DNA from: Juglans regia
Lineage: Eukaryota > Streptophyta > Magnoliopsida > Fagales > Juglandaceae
Direction: 5' to 3'
NCBI RefSeq assembly: GCF_001411555.2
Contig: NC_049910.1
Location: 28,801,150 to 28,865,149 of the forward strand
Length of the DNA: 64,000 nt
Shown one piece after another: positions 31,889 to 43,930 of this stretch. Each line of letters starts with the position of its first letter. Within the stretch, counting starts at the first letter, position 1. A program made the translations under genes and the position numbers. The notes beneath the pieces were generated by a model. It did not search any database and was not told the DNA's origin. It saw nothing but the letters and a program-made list of their open reading frames with translations.

Positions 31889-31907
31889 CTTGGTTTATGT
31901 TGTAGTG
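31889..31907. mobile_element. old CACTA-type right terminus, copy 2
   Basis: TTATGTTGTAGTG ending at 31907 is the duplicate of the terminus ending at 8738. The two flanks downstream are also homologous, so this end was present before the duplication. Confidence 0.5.
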
Positions 31908-32273
31908 ATCAATATATTGGATATCATTGGAGGCAGTACTTAGGATGAAGATTGGACACATCGTGAAGAAGATGATCTGGCCGGACTTTGATCTTTTGGT
32001 CTTTATTTATTCGAAGGATTTATGTCAATTTTTTTTTTTTTTTTAAATATAGTCTTCCAAAAAGTCACGTGGTTTAGCTATAGTATAGGTCGGCGACAAG
32101 TGCGTTGAGGATGTAGGCTGATATTTTTCATTTCTCTTAATTAAATAATGCTTCAAGAAATTTTTTGACAACTTATCGAGTCCTTCTCTCTCTGAGTGTG
32201 AGGTTTTCTCTCTAAGTTTCTTTGTAAACCTAGAGACTGGTCCTCCTAGACTTTTGTCTGTGTAGGATAGTAA

Positions 32274-33350
32274 ATGGATAGTGATTTGTCAAAGTTATGC
32301 GAGGGTCTGAAGCTGACGGAAGAAGAACAACAGGAGGTGGTGGTTAGCAGGGAAGAAGTGATCATATCAGAGGAAAAGAGTAAACACTGTTTCATGATGA
32401 TGGTGATTACAGATAAGGAAGTAAATAGAGGTCTCTTAGAAACACTCTGGCACGAGTGTGGCAAATAGAAGGTAAGGCTGTCTTCAAAGAAGTAGGGAGA
32501 AATAAGTTCCTGGTGGAGTTGAAAGAAAAAGTTGATAAAAAGAGAATCATGCAGGGACGCCCGTGGTCTTTTGACAAAAATGTAATATGCTGGCAGGACT
32601 GTGAAGGCCACGAGTCTTGGAAGGAAATGCAATTCCAGTATGAACCTTTTTGGGTGCAATGTCATGACCTTCCTTTTGCTGGGATGAATGCTAACACTGG
32701 CTTTAATCTGGGCAAGTCAATGGGGGAGGTTCTCATGGTGGATACGGACAGTAGTGGGGTATGCTAGGGTAGCTTCCGAAGGTTAAGGGTAATGATAGAT
32801 CTCACAAAACCATTGGCGAGAGGGAGATTTTTAACTCTCGGAACTCAAAGCATTGGATTCCTTTCAAGTACGAAAGGTTACCAAACTTTTGTTATCATTG
32901 TGGGAAGATTAAGCATGTCATTGGAATGTGCGACAAACTTGATAGAGGAAAAGCTAGTTTGAAAGGCTTCAACCAACAGTACGGTGCATGGCTAAGAACC
33001 AGCCCAAAAACCTCATTTTCTGAGGTTTCTCAATCCAAAAGGGAAACAGGTCAGGGCAGGGTGGAGGGTCAGGACCAGAGAAAGGGAGATGGAGAGGCAC
33101 AGCAGGAAAAAGTTGTACCAGAGGGAAGAAAGGAGAGTGTAATGGAGGGAACTGAGGAGGAACAAGAGGCGGGAAACCAGGGTGGTAGGTATGGCGCTCA
33201 GAGTAAAGCTGACATATCCTGCGAAGAGGGAGGAGCAAGTGTAACAGCAGAAGCTTCATTGGGAAAGGAAGTAACCGTGCTAGAAAAAGGGGACCAGAGA
33301 CCTAGTTCTAAGTCAAAGACTATTGAGAAGTCAAGGGTGGACCACGTGTA
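32274..33350 (+). pseudogene. LINE ORF1 (DUF4283-like, zinc knuckle), broken
   Basis: Starts at ATG 32274 (MDSDLSKLCEGLKLTEEEQQ). The frame shifts near 32450 and continues WQIEGKAVFKEVG, then MQGRPWSFDKNVICW and YEPFWVQCHDLPF, the DUF4283 core. A TAG at 32765 sits where a Trp is usual (VC-W-G). A further shift precedes the zinc knuckle CYHCGKIKHVIGMC (CX2CX4HX4C) near 32895-32936. The C-terminal tail is Gly/Glu/Gln-rich. The product would bind element RNA. Not translatable as one protein. Confidence 0.8.
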
Positions 33351-33638
33351 GTCCCCTGAAGAGGGAGATCCTTCTGCTCAGGTCACTAAAGTAACTTCCC
33401 AAAGGGTCAAAGCCCAAATAGGCAAGTGGAAGAGGAAAGCACGTGCAAGACTAGTCAGCAATGAATTACAGAACAATGCGTGTGACATGGAGCTGGATAA
33501 GCCTAGTAAAGCAAGGAAAAGAAAGGGACAAACAGACAATGGAAGGTTGGCTGGCAAAAGAAGTAAACAGATGCATGTTAAGGAAGGGGAAGAGTGTGTG
33601 CTTAAGGCAGTGGCTGCTATGCAGCACTGCCAATCCCC

Positions 33639-35810
33639 ATGAAACTGCTAAGCTGGAACTGCCGAGGGCTTGGGAACCCTCGGACAATTAACGAACTTCA
33701 TCTATTGGTGCAGGAAAGAACCCCATCTGTTATATTTTTGTCAGAAACTAAAGGTAACAGATGTAAAGTGGAGAAGGTGAGGAACAAGTTGGGAATGGAG
33801 CAAAGTTTTGTGGTTGACAGCATAGGCAAAAGTGGAGGACTTGCAATGTTTTGGAAAACTGAGGTAAATGCTCAACTACTTTCTTATTCAAATAGCCATT
33901 TATCTTTGACAATCTTTCATGAGAGTAGTAGTCAACCCTGGAGACTCTCTGGGTTCTATGGTAACCCTGCCACAGACAAAAGGAAAACTAGTTGGAGTCT
34001 CCTTAAAATGCTTAAACTCGAGCCTCCAATGGCTTGGTTATGTATGGGAGACTTCAATGAGATCTTGAGTAATGATGAGAAGTATGGGGTAGTCACTAGA
34101 TCTTATTCTCAAATGGAGTGTTTCAGATTAGCTATTGATGAATGCGACTTGAGTGACCTTGGATACACAGGGTCTAAGTATACATGGAGTAACAATAGGG
34201 AGACGAGAGATTTTACCAAAGAAAGACTGGATAGAGCTATGGGAAACGGGGAATGGCCATTACAATTCAGCAATAGTGAGGTCTCAGTGTTACCTGCCCT
34301 CAATTCAGATCACTCTCCTTTGTTGATAACCTGTGATAATGAGGTAGCTGGTGTTAATAGAAGGACAAGATTATTTAGGTATGAAGCTTACTGGTCAACT
34401 AAACAGGAGTGCAAAGAACTAATTAAAAACTCATGGAGGGTTTCATGCAGAGGGGCCCAATCAACTAGGAACCTCCTAGCGGGTTTGGACAGATGCAAGC
34501 AGTCGTTGAGAACTTGGTCAAAAGAGATGAATAGTAAGCAGAAACACATAATTAAACAGAGAAGTGAGATGATCCAAGAGTTGCAGAGAATAAACCAAGG
34601 AGATTTTAATGACACCATCAAGGGATATCAAAGGGAAGTTAATCAGCTTCTAGCTGAAGAGGAACTCAAGTGGAGGCAGAGGGCAAAACAATTGTGGCTT
34701 AAGGAGGGAGACAAAAATACAAGCTACTTCCATAAGTGTGCATCTCAAAGAAAGAAGAATAACAGTATTCACCAGATTGCAAATGAAAGAGGGGAGCAAG
34801 TGAGTAATAAATCAGAAGTCAGGGATATATTTCAAAGGTATTACCATAAGTTGTTTGAGTCCTCTAACCCGAGTGGTATCATGGAGGCCCTGGCTGATCT
34901 AGACTCAGTAGTGACACCCGAGATGAACCTCCAGTTAACAAAAGCATGTTCATATGAAGAGGTAAAAGGTGCTTTATTTGAAATGGATCCAATGAGCTCT
35001 CCAGGACTTGACGGATTCTCTGTTGGATTCTATCAAGACCACTGGGAAGTAGTTGGAGATGGTGTGGTCGAGGTTGTAAAAGAGATCTTTAAATCCAAGA
35101 GGGGCATTCAGGAAATTAATGAAACATTTATAGTGCTGATCCCAAAAAAGACAAGGCCCAATTTCGTGATTGAATATAGACCAATAAGTCTATGTAATGT
35201 GATTTATAAAGTGTTCTTTAAAGTACTAGCCAACAGAATTAAACCTTTTCTGTCCAAGTTGATATCTCCATCCCAAAGTGCATTTGTACCAGGAAGGTTG
35301 ATCTCTGATAACATCATCGTGGCATATGAAGCAATGCACTCAATGAAACATAGAATGAAGCATAAGAAGGAGGGGTACATGGCTATGAAACTAGACATGA
35401 GCAAAGCTTACGATAGATTAGAGTGATCTTTCTTGGAGGCAGTGCTCTCAAAGATGGGTTTTGATAAGAGGTGGACAGATTTGGTTATGCAATGTGTCTC
35501 TTCAGTAAAATATTCTCTGCTAGTTAATGGAGACCCTCAACAACACATTATACCTTTTAGAGGATTAAGGCAAGGGGACCCTCTATCCCCTTACCTATTC
35601 ATACTTTGCACTGAAGTTCTTGGGAAGATGTTGGATGAAGCAGAGAGAAAGGGTTACATAACTGGTTTTCCATTTGCTAGAGGATCGTTGAAGGTTAATC
35701 ATCTTTTCTTCGTAGATGATAGCTTACTTTTTTGCAAAGCAAATGCACTTGAGTGGAGTAGAATGTCTAAAATTCTCAAAAATTATGAGGAGGCCTCTGG
35801 ACAAAGACTC
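33639..35810 (+). pseudogene. LINE ORF2, endonuclease and RT up to the nested LTR
   Basis: Starts at ATG 33639 (MKLLSWNCRGLGNPRTINE). Endonuclease motifs: LSETK, MGDFNEIL, LDRAMGN and SDHSPL. The RT part has SSPGLDGFSVGFYQ, YRPISLCNVIYK, FVPGRLISDNI, MKLDMSKAYDR, a TGA at 35424-35426 where Trp is usual, GLRQGDPLSPYLFILC and catalytic FFVDDSLLF. The frame is otherwise open for 595 codons to the TGA and 167 beyond it. It is cut by LTR D after GQRL. Confidence 0.88.
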
Positions 35811-38183
35811 TGTAACGCCCCGTCCCCGAGAGTCCGGAGAGTTAACTCATATAACCTGATAATCAACTCTAACAAGGCTAGAGTACTTCCAAATTCAAGA
35901 ATATATATATTTTCCCAAACCTCAAATCAAACGTAAATACATCAATTAAATAAACCATATAAACTCATTTATCCAATATCCAATCCAACAACCCAAATAA
36001 AATCAACTCTTCTTGATGTCTCAAATAACAACTAGAAATAATATAACATTAACATAAGTCTCCATAAACCGTCTAAATCCATTGAAGCAAACTTAAGAAA
36101 AATAATTAACCTCCAACACCAACACTAATATCATGAGATACCCAACAACAAATCACTGCTAATCTTCTCCATAGACTTTAATACTGATCCTCAGCTGAAC
36201 CATCGATGTCATTTGAAATATTATGAAGATTAACGGGATGAGTTATCAACAACTTAGCAAGCAGAGAGCATATACTAGCATGTAAACATGAGCATTTATA
36301 ACATTTAATAAGCCGAACAAAACATTTACTTTCAGAATATAGAAACAAAACTTGTACAAAAACATTAGAACGAAAATTTTAGAAAAAATAAACTTATTCC
36401 AAAAAGAGAATCCGTTGGCATTTCTAAACTGAAACATTATAATCATATCATCGTTTAATATCACATCGGGACAATACCATGTTTAACCCCCGTGGTAGGG
36501 TTATAAACCACCATTATACCCGTGGCTGGGCCATATTCCATGTTTCACCCCCGTGGTAGGGTTATAAACCACCATTATACCCGTGGCTGGGACTTAACAG
36601 AAATAGAACAGATTTCATTGAAAATCCGATTACAATCATATACAGAAATCAGAATTTCATGCCAAGGTTCTCAGATGATACATCATTTCAAAACAAAATA
36701 CTGAAAAGCTTCAGATCATTTCACATGTTCGAGATAAACATAAACAAAATATTCTCATTTGTTCATAACAAAACCTCTAGATTTTCATATTCGCTCTTTT
36801 ACATAGTTCAGAAATAAAGTGCACAAAACTAGCTCATGTCTACACCAGTCATGACAGAAAAACACTTTCTTTTATATAGAATTTATGCATATGCAGAATA
36901 AACATCTGAGGTTGTTTTCAGATCATCTCTTTCAAAAAGAAAATAAACACATTTATTCTCAAAGTCAACCTCCTTTTATTTATTTTATGCAAAACTAGTA
37001 TATGAACCCCGCTTACCTGACTTCTTCGTATTATCAACACCTTGAACCGGAACTCTAATAGTAACACCACCTAAACAAAAAGAACATATATCCAACATTT
37101 AATAACTAATTTAGTAAGCTGCTATTTACTGAGTAATAAATCAAAACAGTCCCTTTACAGCTCAATAACTATCCTAACAGTTAAACCCGAACAACTCTCT
37201 CTTCAAACCATTCGCATTTAAAACCCAAAACAGCCATCACCTTCTATTAACACCAAACCAACTATAATTATTTCCAAAACCAACAACAGTAACTCCAATA
37301 ATTAAAACATAACCCAACCCAAACTTCACTTCCAACCTTCGAATAAAACAATTTCAGTGCACGCATCAATATTCTAATCATTCAACAATTCAAAACTTGC
37401 ACGAAAATTCAATACAACCAGTTCCAAAACATCCATTGTTTTACACCAAAGAGTCTGAAATAATAAATCAAAAACAGTCTCACGAATCATCCCGAAACTA
37501 TACTCCTCAACATCCATAATTTGAACACACTCCACTGCTCCTACAAATAATACATCAACCCAAAAATAAACTTCACAAAACCTTCTACTAAAAAGAACTA
37601 GTGGTCTGCGCAAAGGGAAAAATTAAGACTAAGTGAGATGCACGGCCAAACAAGCAGCGTTCGTGTGTGCGGTCAAAACAGAGCAAAACCGAAAATAGTA
37701 ATGAAACCCGTAAGAGTAAAACCGGAAGAAGAAGGAAGGAGAAGAAGTAAAATAAAATAAAACAAAAGAGAGGAGTTACCAATCTCTGTTCAAGAAGCCA
37801 ACTAAATCTGCAATAGAAAAAAAAAATAATTTGAAGTTCTAAATCCTTGAGTTGAGCGCATGGTGAAGGTATGAAGAATCGAAAAACAGATGAGAGGAAA
37901 AATCGACTGGAATGTTTTCGGAAGTGAGTGAAAACCGAACCTTGAGTGTGGTAAGAGATGGAAATCAACTGCTACTCGTGGGTTGGTGCGCACGGTTGAG
38001 TGGGATCCGGAAATGCAGAGCAGTGGGGGAGGCAACGCGAAGAAGAAGAACAGTGCATCCAGAAAAGGGAACTTAATCCCAGCACCCAAATGACGTCGCT
38101 CGGTCTCACATTAACTGCTCGTGGGCTGGGCTTCACACAATCGGCTAACTCCAACGGGTTGGGCTTAAAGCCCGGTTGTTACA
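35811..38183 (-). mobile_element. solo LTR D (about 2.4 kb), minus orientation, inside LINE ORF2
   Basis: On the plus strand it starts TGTAACGCCCCG and ends CCGGTTGTTACA, with a perfect GACTC duplication (35806-35810 and 38184-38188). Read on the minus strand, the 3' half (35811-37016) matches LTR B, with two 61 bp units (36476-36595) and the donor-like motif at 37004-37019. The 5' half (37017-38183) does not match A, B, C or E. The acceptor site is mutated (AAATGAC instead of CAGATGA). Confidence 0.88.
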
Positions 38184-40123
38184 GACTCAATCTTGAGAAA
38201 TCAGCAATTTTTTTCAGCAAGAATACAGCACTTGAGACAAAACAGGCTATTATCTCGGTTTCTAAGATGGTGGAAGCTAAAGTGTATGAGAAGTACCTTG
38301 GCTTACCCTCATGTGTTGGAAGGAACAAGCTAGCATCATTTAGACCAGTTCTGGAATCCATAAGGAATCGTATGCAAAATTGGAAAGTTAAATTCATTTC
38401 AAAGGCTGGAAAGAAGGAGTTATTAAAATCAATAGTCCAAGCAATACCTACATACTGCATGAGCATTTTCAAGCTGCAAAAAACTATTCTAAATGCCATT
38501 AACAAGCTTATGCAAAAGTTTTGGTGGGGTAGTCGAGAAAACAAAACCAAGACTCAGTGGTTGCCATGGAAACTACTTGGAAAGAACAAGGCAGAAGGTG
38601 GATTAGGTTACAGAGATTTTGAACATTTCAACCTTGCTTTACTGGCCAAGCAGGGATGGAGACTAATACAATAGTCACAATCTCTAGGAGCTAAGGTGAT
38701 GAAAGCTAAATACTTTTTCAGGACTAATTTGCTACATGCAAAACTGGGCAGTAATGCTTCATTTCTCTAGAGGAGTTTTTTGGAAGCCAGGAAGGTGTTA
38801 GAGGAAGGCTTGATATGGAGGATTGGTAATGGGGAAGGGGTTAGCCTATGGAGAGACAAGTGGATCCCTCAACCAACCACATTCAAAGTGCAGACCCCTT
38901 TAGATCAGAGGCATGCACATTGGAAAGTCAGTAATTTGATTGATGAGCGTTCCAAAACTTGGAACCTGTTGGTTTTAAGGAGCATATGCACAGAAGAAGA
39001 CATTAGTAATATCTGCAAGATGCCTATTAGTTGGTGTGGCAACCCAAATAAGCTCATTTGGAGGTGCTCCAAAGATGGCATGTTTACTGTCAAGAGCAAA
39101 TACCATCTGTTGGGCACAATGGAGCAGTATACAAAGGGGCAAAGTTCTGCTCAACCCAACCAGAAGGAAGTGTGGCCCAAAATATGGAAGCTGAAGACCT
39201 CAAATGCTGTTAGGATGTTTCTATGGAGAGCTACTCACGAGTCTTTACCAACTAACCTCAATCTCAAGAGGAGGAAAATTAAGGAAGACCCTTCATGCCC
39301 CATCTGTAGACAGGAGCCAGAATCTGTTATGCATGCATTATGGTCATGTTATGTAGTGATGGACGTATGGTCTGTCAGTTCTAGAGGACTTCAGAAAATG
39401 AAGGTTGGGTTCAAGTCATTCAAAGAAGTAGTGGAACATGTAATAGCAATCCTTAGTGAGGAGGAAGTCGAGCTGTTTGCCTGTATAGCTTACCAAGTGT
39501 GGAGGAGAAGAAATGTTTTTTTGTTTGAAGGAAAGTTTGAAAACCCTTCTCGGATAGCTCAAGTAGCCCTTCAATTGACTAAGGACTTTAAAGAAGCCAA
39601 TTACAGTGAGCAAGTTAGTTTGGTTCATGGAAGGCCTACTGGTACTGATTCCTGGAATCCTCCTCCATTGAATGTCTATAAAGCAAACTGGGATGCCTCA
39701 GTAGACAGAGTACATAGCAGAATGGTGGTGGGGGTAGTAATCAGAAACTGGGAAGGAAGGGTAACAGCGACTCTGAGATCATCAAGGAGTATATTTCCTG
39801 ATACCAAACTTGCAGAAGCAATGGCTGCACTAAGAGCAGTCCTCTTATGCAAACAGCTAGGCATTTCAAAAGTACTATTAGAAGGGGATGCTCTCAATGT
39901 GGTTAATGACATCAACTCAGAGACTAAGGACTAGAGCTCGGCAGGGCTGATTATCCAAGACATCAAGGCTGAACTTCAGATCTTGGAGTATGGATCGGCT
40001 CAGTTTATATCTAGAAACTCTAACTGTATTGCTCATTGTTTAGCTAAGGATGCACTAAAACTCTCTCAGGAGAGCATAACTATGGATGGAGTCCCTCCTT
40101 GTATCCAACACTTGCTAAATTAA
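38184..40123 (+). pseudogene. LINE ORF2, C-terminal part: RT thumb, zinc-binding region, RNase H
   Basis: Continues the RT frame beyond LTR D: LNLEKSAIFFSKN, YLGLPSCVGRNK, KFWWGSRENKTK. The zf-RVT region follows (VWPKIWKLKTSNAVRMFLW and CPICRQEPESVMHALWSC). The RNase H has NWDASVD, AEAMAALRAV, LLEGDALNVV and NCIAHCLAKDAL. TAG codons at 38672, 38768 and 39932 break it; the last two stand where Trp is usual. The end of the frame is about 40123, followed by an A-rich tail. Confidence 0.85.
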
Positions 40124-40250
40124 TGATGAAAGCTTGACTATTCAAAAAAAAAACAAAAAAAAATTGAAAAGCTTGACCCTTGCTAGCTATAAGCTGTACC
40201 TAGCTAGTACTCTTTTCTTGTCACTAATTTATAATTCCGATTCTCATAGC

Positions 40251-40260
40251 TATAAATAGG
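40251..40260 (+). promoter_or_regulatory. TATA box of SEO-like gene copy 2
   Basis: TATAAATAGG, about 100 bases before the ATG at 40359. It is better than the CATAAATAGG of copy 1. The LINE insertion ends only about 100 bases upstream, so distal promoter elements are now about 8 kb away. Confidence 0.6.
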
Positions 40261-40358
40261 CCACGCACTTGCACAAATTACACAAGCTAGCCAATTACTT
40301 CTTTCTTCTTCCCCAAACCTGTCTCCATCGTTATAACCTTGTTGGTAATAAAAAGAAA

Positions 40359-40541
40359 ATGGAGCAATCCAATTGTGGTGTGCTCGTAAGCGAGTTGTCC
40401 ATGTCCGACGACCAGATCCTGACACAAATTCATGAAACCCATGTTCTTGTTCCTAACCAAAATATTCCTTGCTCTGATCTTTTCGATGCCATTAAAAGTT
40501 TTCTTTACCTTGCAACCCAAATTGTTGACAATGCTTTGCTG
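40359..40541 (+). pseudogene. SEO-like gene copy 2, exon 1 only
   Basis: 183 bases, open, with MEQSNCGVLVSELSMSDDQ at the start and the same SEO N-terminal pattern as copy 1, then a GTATGT donor. Differences from copy 1 are few (for example LLSE to LVSE, NQIRE to TQIHE). Homology stops about 25 bases into intron 1. No other SEO exon follows in the window. It is a truncated paralogue produced by the segmental duplication. Confidence 0.85.
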
Positions 40542-40569
40542 GTATGTATATGTGTCGTGCGTGTGTGTC

Positions 40570-41389
40570 TATATATATATCTCTGCCTATACTTAAAAGC
40601 CGCTATATATGTACTGTTCATTACTGTTGATGTTACAATTCATCAACAGTAATGAACAGTGTAGAGGTTTTTTTTTTTTTTTTTTTTTTTGCGTGTTTTT
40701 TTCCGCAAGTGTTTATATTACCTTCATTACTGTTTCAATAGTAATGAACAGTGTAGAGTTTTTTTTTTTTTTTTTCATGTGTTTTTTTCCGCAAGTGTTT
40801 ATATTACCTCTTTCTCGTTAAATAGACTTTTTTTTGTATTCATCTAAAGAGTAAAATAAATTATTACTTCTGTCAAATGCTTTCTTTATAGTCAGATTGT
40901 TATGTAATTTTTATTTATAATTCTTGAATTTTTAGTGATTGTATTAGAATTTGTAAAAGCAAGTATATATAATTGAATTTATTGGATCAAATTTGTGTGA
41001 TAAGTATTTTTTAAATTTTTATTTAAGTTGTTTAGACTTTTATAGAGTAATACTAAAAGTGATATATCATCTTTAATCTTCAGATTTAATCTAACGGTAG
41101 AAGTTTAAATATTGATTTAAACTAACATAAAATAGATAATTAAAATATAAATATTCTATCATACACTTAAAATTAACTTCAATTTATATATATATATATA
41201 TATCTGCCTATATCTTAAAAGAGACTATCCTATTACTGTTCATCAACAGTAATGAACAGTAAAGAGGCTGTGTGGTTTTTTTTTCGCGTATCCCTATACT
41301 GTTCATTACTGTTCATCAACAGTAATGAACAGTAAAGAGTTTTTTTTTTCACGTTTTTTTTGTTTTTCATCAACAGTAATGAACAATAA
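40570..41389. repeat. hairpin-rich spacer with TACTGTTCATTACTGTT units
   Basis: A perfect inverted repeat has arms at 40612-40632 and 40641-40661 (TACTGTTCATTACTGTTGAT and its inverse). Related palindromes lie at 40724-40755, 41229-41262 and 41297-41337. Units are followed by T-runs and CGCAAGTGTTTATATTACC, repeated at 40705 and 40791. The flanks share ATCTCTGCCTATA-type sequence (40578 and 41204). Possibly a foldback or MITE family in tandem. Confidence 0.75.
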
Positions 41390-43536
41390 TGAACACCCCG
41401 TATTTTAGTGTATTTTTTAATGAGAGATTATTTTTAATTCTTCAAACATTTATTCTCTTGTTTTAAAATTATTAGATTTTTAGTTGGTTTATTTTATGAT
41501 TTTTAATTTTGTGAAAATTATTTTGAAGTGCTTTTTTAATTCGTCTCTCTTTGGATCATTTTTGTGATCTGAAATGTGAGGACTGGACCTCATTTCTTTC
41601 CCTCAATTTTCTCTTTCCTCTCTTTTTCTTTCTTCTTTTCTTTTTTTTCCTTTCTTCTTCTCTGGCTTCCCGCGCGCACACTCTTTCCCTCTCTCTCCCA
41701 GTGCGTTGCTTCCTCCCCCAGCCCGCCACCGTGTGCCGGCAGTGACCAACACCGCCCCTCCCATCAGCTCCCCCACCTGCCGGCGACCCTTCCCCTCCGA
41801 TCTCAGCTTGTCCATCGCCGCCGTTAGCCACCACGAGCCTCTTCAAGCTACGGCACTCTTTGTGCCGCTACGCCGTTGTCGCACTACCATTGGCCACTAT
41901 TTCTTCACCACATCATCATCCACCTCCTAGCAACCCATTGAACCCAACCCTACCTCCGATCCGTTATCGGTGAAGTACATTCATCAACATTTCCGATTTG
42001 GGTATTTTTGGTTTTCTACCGCCGCCCACGCCGCCACCCACGGCCAACCATCACTACCACTAGCTTCACCGACATCCCTAGGCCCTACCCTACCAATCTC
42101 GAGTCTTCGTTTGCACCCGTTCAAAAGTGGGTCTTTGAGACCCATGGCCACAATTAATTTGGCACTATTTTGTTGCTGCGTTGCCGCTTCTTGCACCTCC
42201 GTGATCCTCTAGAAATTATTATATAGCACTGTAAGTATTTTCCAAAGAACTCTTGTGATTTAAATGTATTTTTGCACTAACTCATTACATTGTATTGAAT
42301 TATTGATTGGTTTTGCCGGATTGAATCCGAGGAGTACGAAGGTCGGATGGATTAGTGGAGGAAGATTGTTTGTGTGATTGGATTGCGTTGACATTGTTGG
42401 TTGTTGGTTATTGTTGTCGTGTTGTGTTCATTTCATTTGCACGCATGTTCATGTTTGTAACTGAAAACTGGGTTTTCACATGATTGCATGTATGTTCACG
42501 TGTTTATTTGAAAACTGGGTTTTCATGTGATAAATGATTTTGAGTATGTTTGAAATGTTTGGATTGACTGGTTTGAGAAAAAGGGAAAGAGATTGTAGGG
42601 ATAGTGGTAAGTAGGGATGGTGGTAGAGTCCCGCCTGCGATTCCCACCTACGGTGCACGTGGTAGGGATGGTGGTTGTGTCCCGCATGTGATTCCTGCCT
42701 ACGGTGCATGCGGTAGGGATGGTGGTAAGCAGGGATGGTGGTAGAGTCCCACCTGTGATTCCCGCCTACAATGCTCTGATATGTATTCATTGTGTGGAAA
42801 GAAACTGTAGGGATGGTGGTAACCAGGGATGGTGGTAGAGTCCCGCCTGCAATTCCCACCTACGGTGCACGCGGTAGGGATGGTAGTTGTGTCCCGCCTG
42901 TGATTCCCACCTACGGTGCACGCGGTAGGGATGATGGTATAGTCCCGCCTGTGATTCCTGCCTACAGTGTCCGATAAATGGTTGGGTTTTTGTGTAAATC
43001 ATTTTCTGGAAAAATGTTGGATTTTACATTTTGGCTAAAATTGGGATTTTTAGCGTGTGTTGGAAAAATACTCGTTTTCGGGGAAAATGAGGTTTTGGGA
43101 TCTGTTAGTTGGTTGCTTTAATGCATTTTTATCTCGAGGATTGTTTGAATTTTTACTTACCTGCGGTACCGTTTTATGGTATCGCAGATTTTGATGCAGA
43201 TGAGGATGACGAGCCTTAGGGGTTGGTTCCGTTGGAAGAGCGATTTGGGATTGCTCTCGTGTGTCAAGATTCATTTTATCCCTTATTTATGTATTTGTCG
43301 TTTGCAATATATTTTGGGATGACTGTATAACTTTTAAAGGTAATTTGTTTTGGAAATTTGTATTAAACAATTCTGGTACTTAGTTGACTTATTTATATTA
43401 TCCGCTGCGACTTTTGTTGTGCGCTTTTGCATGTTGCACACACTTGAGCACATTTCGTTGGGATGCGTGACCCATGTTGTCATCATCCCGACATCACGAT
43501 TTTCGCATTCCTGTACATGGGAGTCGAGGCGTCACA
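41390..43536 (+). mobile_element. solo LTR E (about 2.1 kb), ends uncertain
   Basis: Starts TGAACACCCCGTATTTTAGTG, close to the start of B, and ends GGAGTCGAGGCGTCACA, the counterpart of the C terminus. The 5' half matches A, B and C (pyrimidine tract 41600-41665), the 3' half matches C (minisatellite 42590-42980, DFDADEDDEP before a stop at about 43220). No 5 bp duplication is seen (AATAA against ATTTA). It may derive from recombination between elements. Confidence 0.75.
42590..42980 (+). repeat. degenerate minisatellite in LTR E
   Basis: Irregular repeats of GTAGGGATGGTGGT, GTCCCGCCTG, GATTCCCACCTACGGTGCACG. The same block is inverted in LTR C at 26345-26765. Encoded Gly/Arg/Asp-rich frames are accidental. 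Confidence 0.8.
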
Positions 43537-43899
43537 ATTTATACTGCACGGTAAGGGGCTGAGCAGCAGCTTCAGGGATGAGATGGAGCTGGGCAATGGT
43601 GACTCTCAGGTTTGGGCTTGAGGCTGATGGTTTGTGGTGGTGGGCTTCGTGGGTTGCTACCATAAGCAGTGGTTTATGGTTAGGCAGGGCTTCGTGGTGG
43701 TCTAAGGTGGCCGGTGGCAGCGCAGGTCGAGAGAAGCTGAGAAGGAGTGCTTCGGTGGAGGGGGGAGAAAATAGGGGTGGTTTCTTGGGGCTGGTCGTGG
43801 TAGGGGATGGGGGTTGTGCGGCGTCGTTGGGTGGTTGTGCGTGTGACAGGCCTGGGATCCAGTGGGTGGTGCACAGTGTTGATATGAGGAACTAATGAG

Positions 43900-43930
<31 letters not shown>

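Larger units (their letters stand above)
32170..40150 (+). mobile_element. LINE (plant L1-type) with nested solo LTR D
   Basis: A near full-length plus-strand LINE: short 5' UTR with a CTCTCTCTGAGTG tract, ORF1, ORF2 with endonuclease, RT, zf-RVT and RNase H, then an A-rich tail at 40146-40164. It sits in the duplicated SEO upstream region; alignment with copy 1 (8965-8985) gives the site. The target duplication is short or altered (TTGA is shared). Without LTR D it is about 5.6 kb. Five nonsense codons plus at least one frameshift make it dead. Confidence 0.87.
28288..40570 (+). repeat. segmental duplication, copy 2, expanded by insertions
   Basis: Collinear with 7310-9410 once a CACTA element (28303-30267), a 140 bp LINE tail (31741-31880) and a LINE with nested LTR (about 32170-40150) are taken out. 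Matching anchors include GAATTCGAGATTAAAGA (7690 and 30641), GGAGGCAGTACTT (8759 and 31930), CTTGCTAGCTATAAGCTGTA (8992 and 40178) and exon 1. Copy 1 also lacks about 80 bases near 31040-31120. Confidence 0.85.

Noticed and set aside
42596..42859. Repetitive Gly/Arg/His-rich frames as a repeat protein
   Set aside because: They follow the LTR minisatellite, occur on both strands and are not conserved between LTRs C and E.
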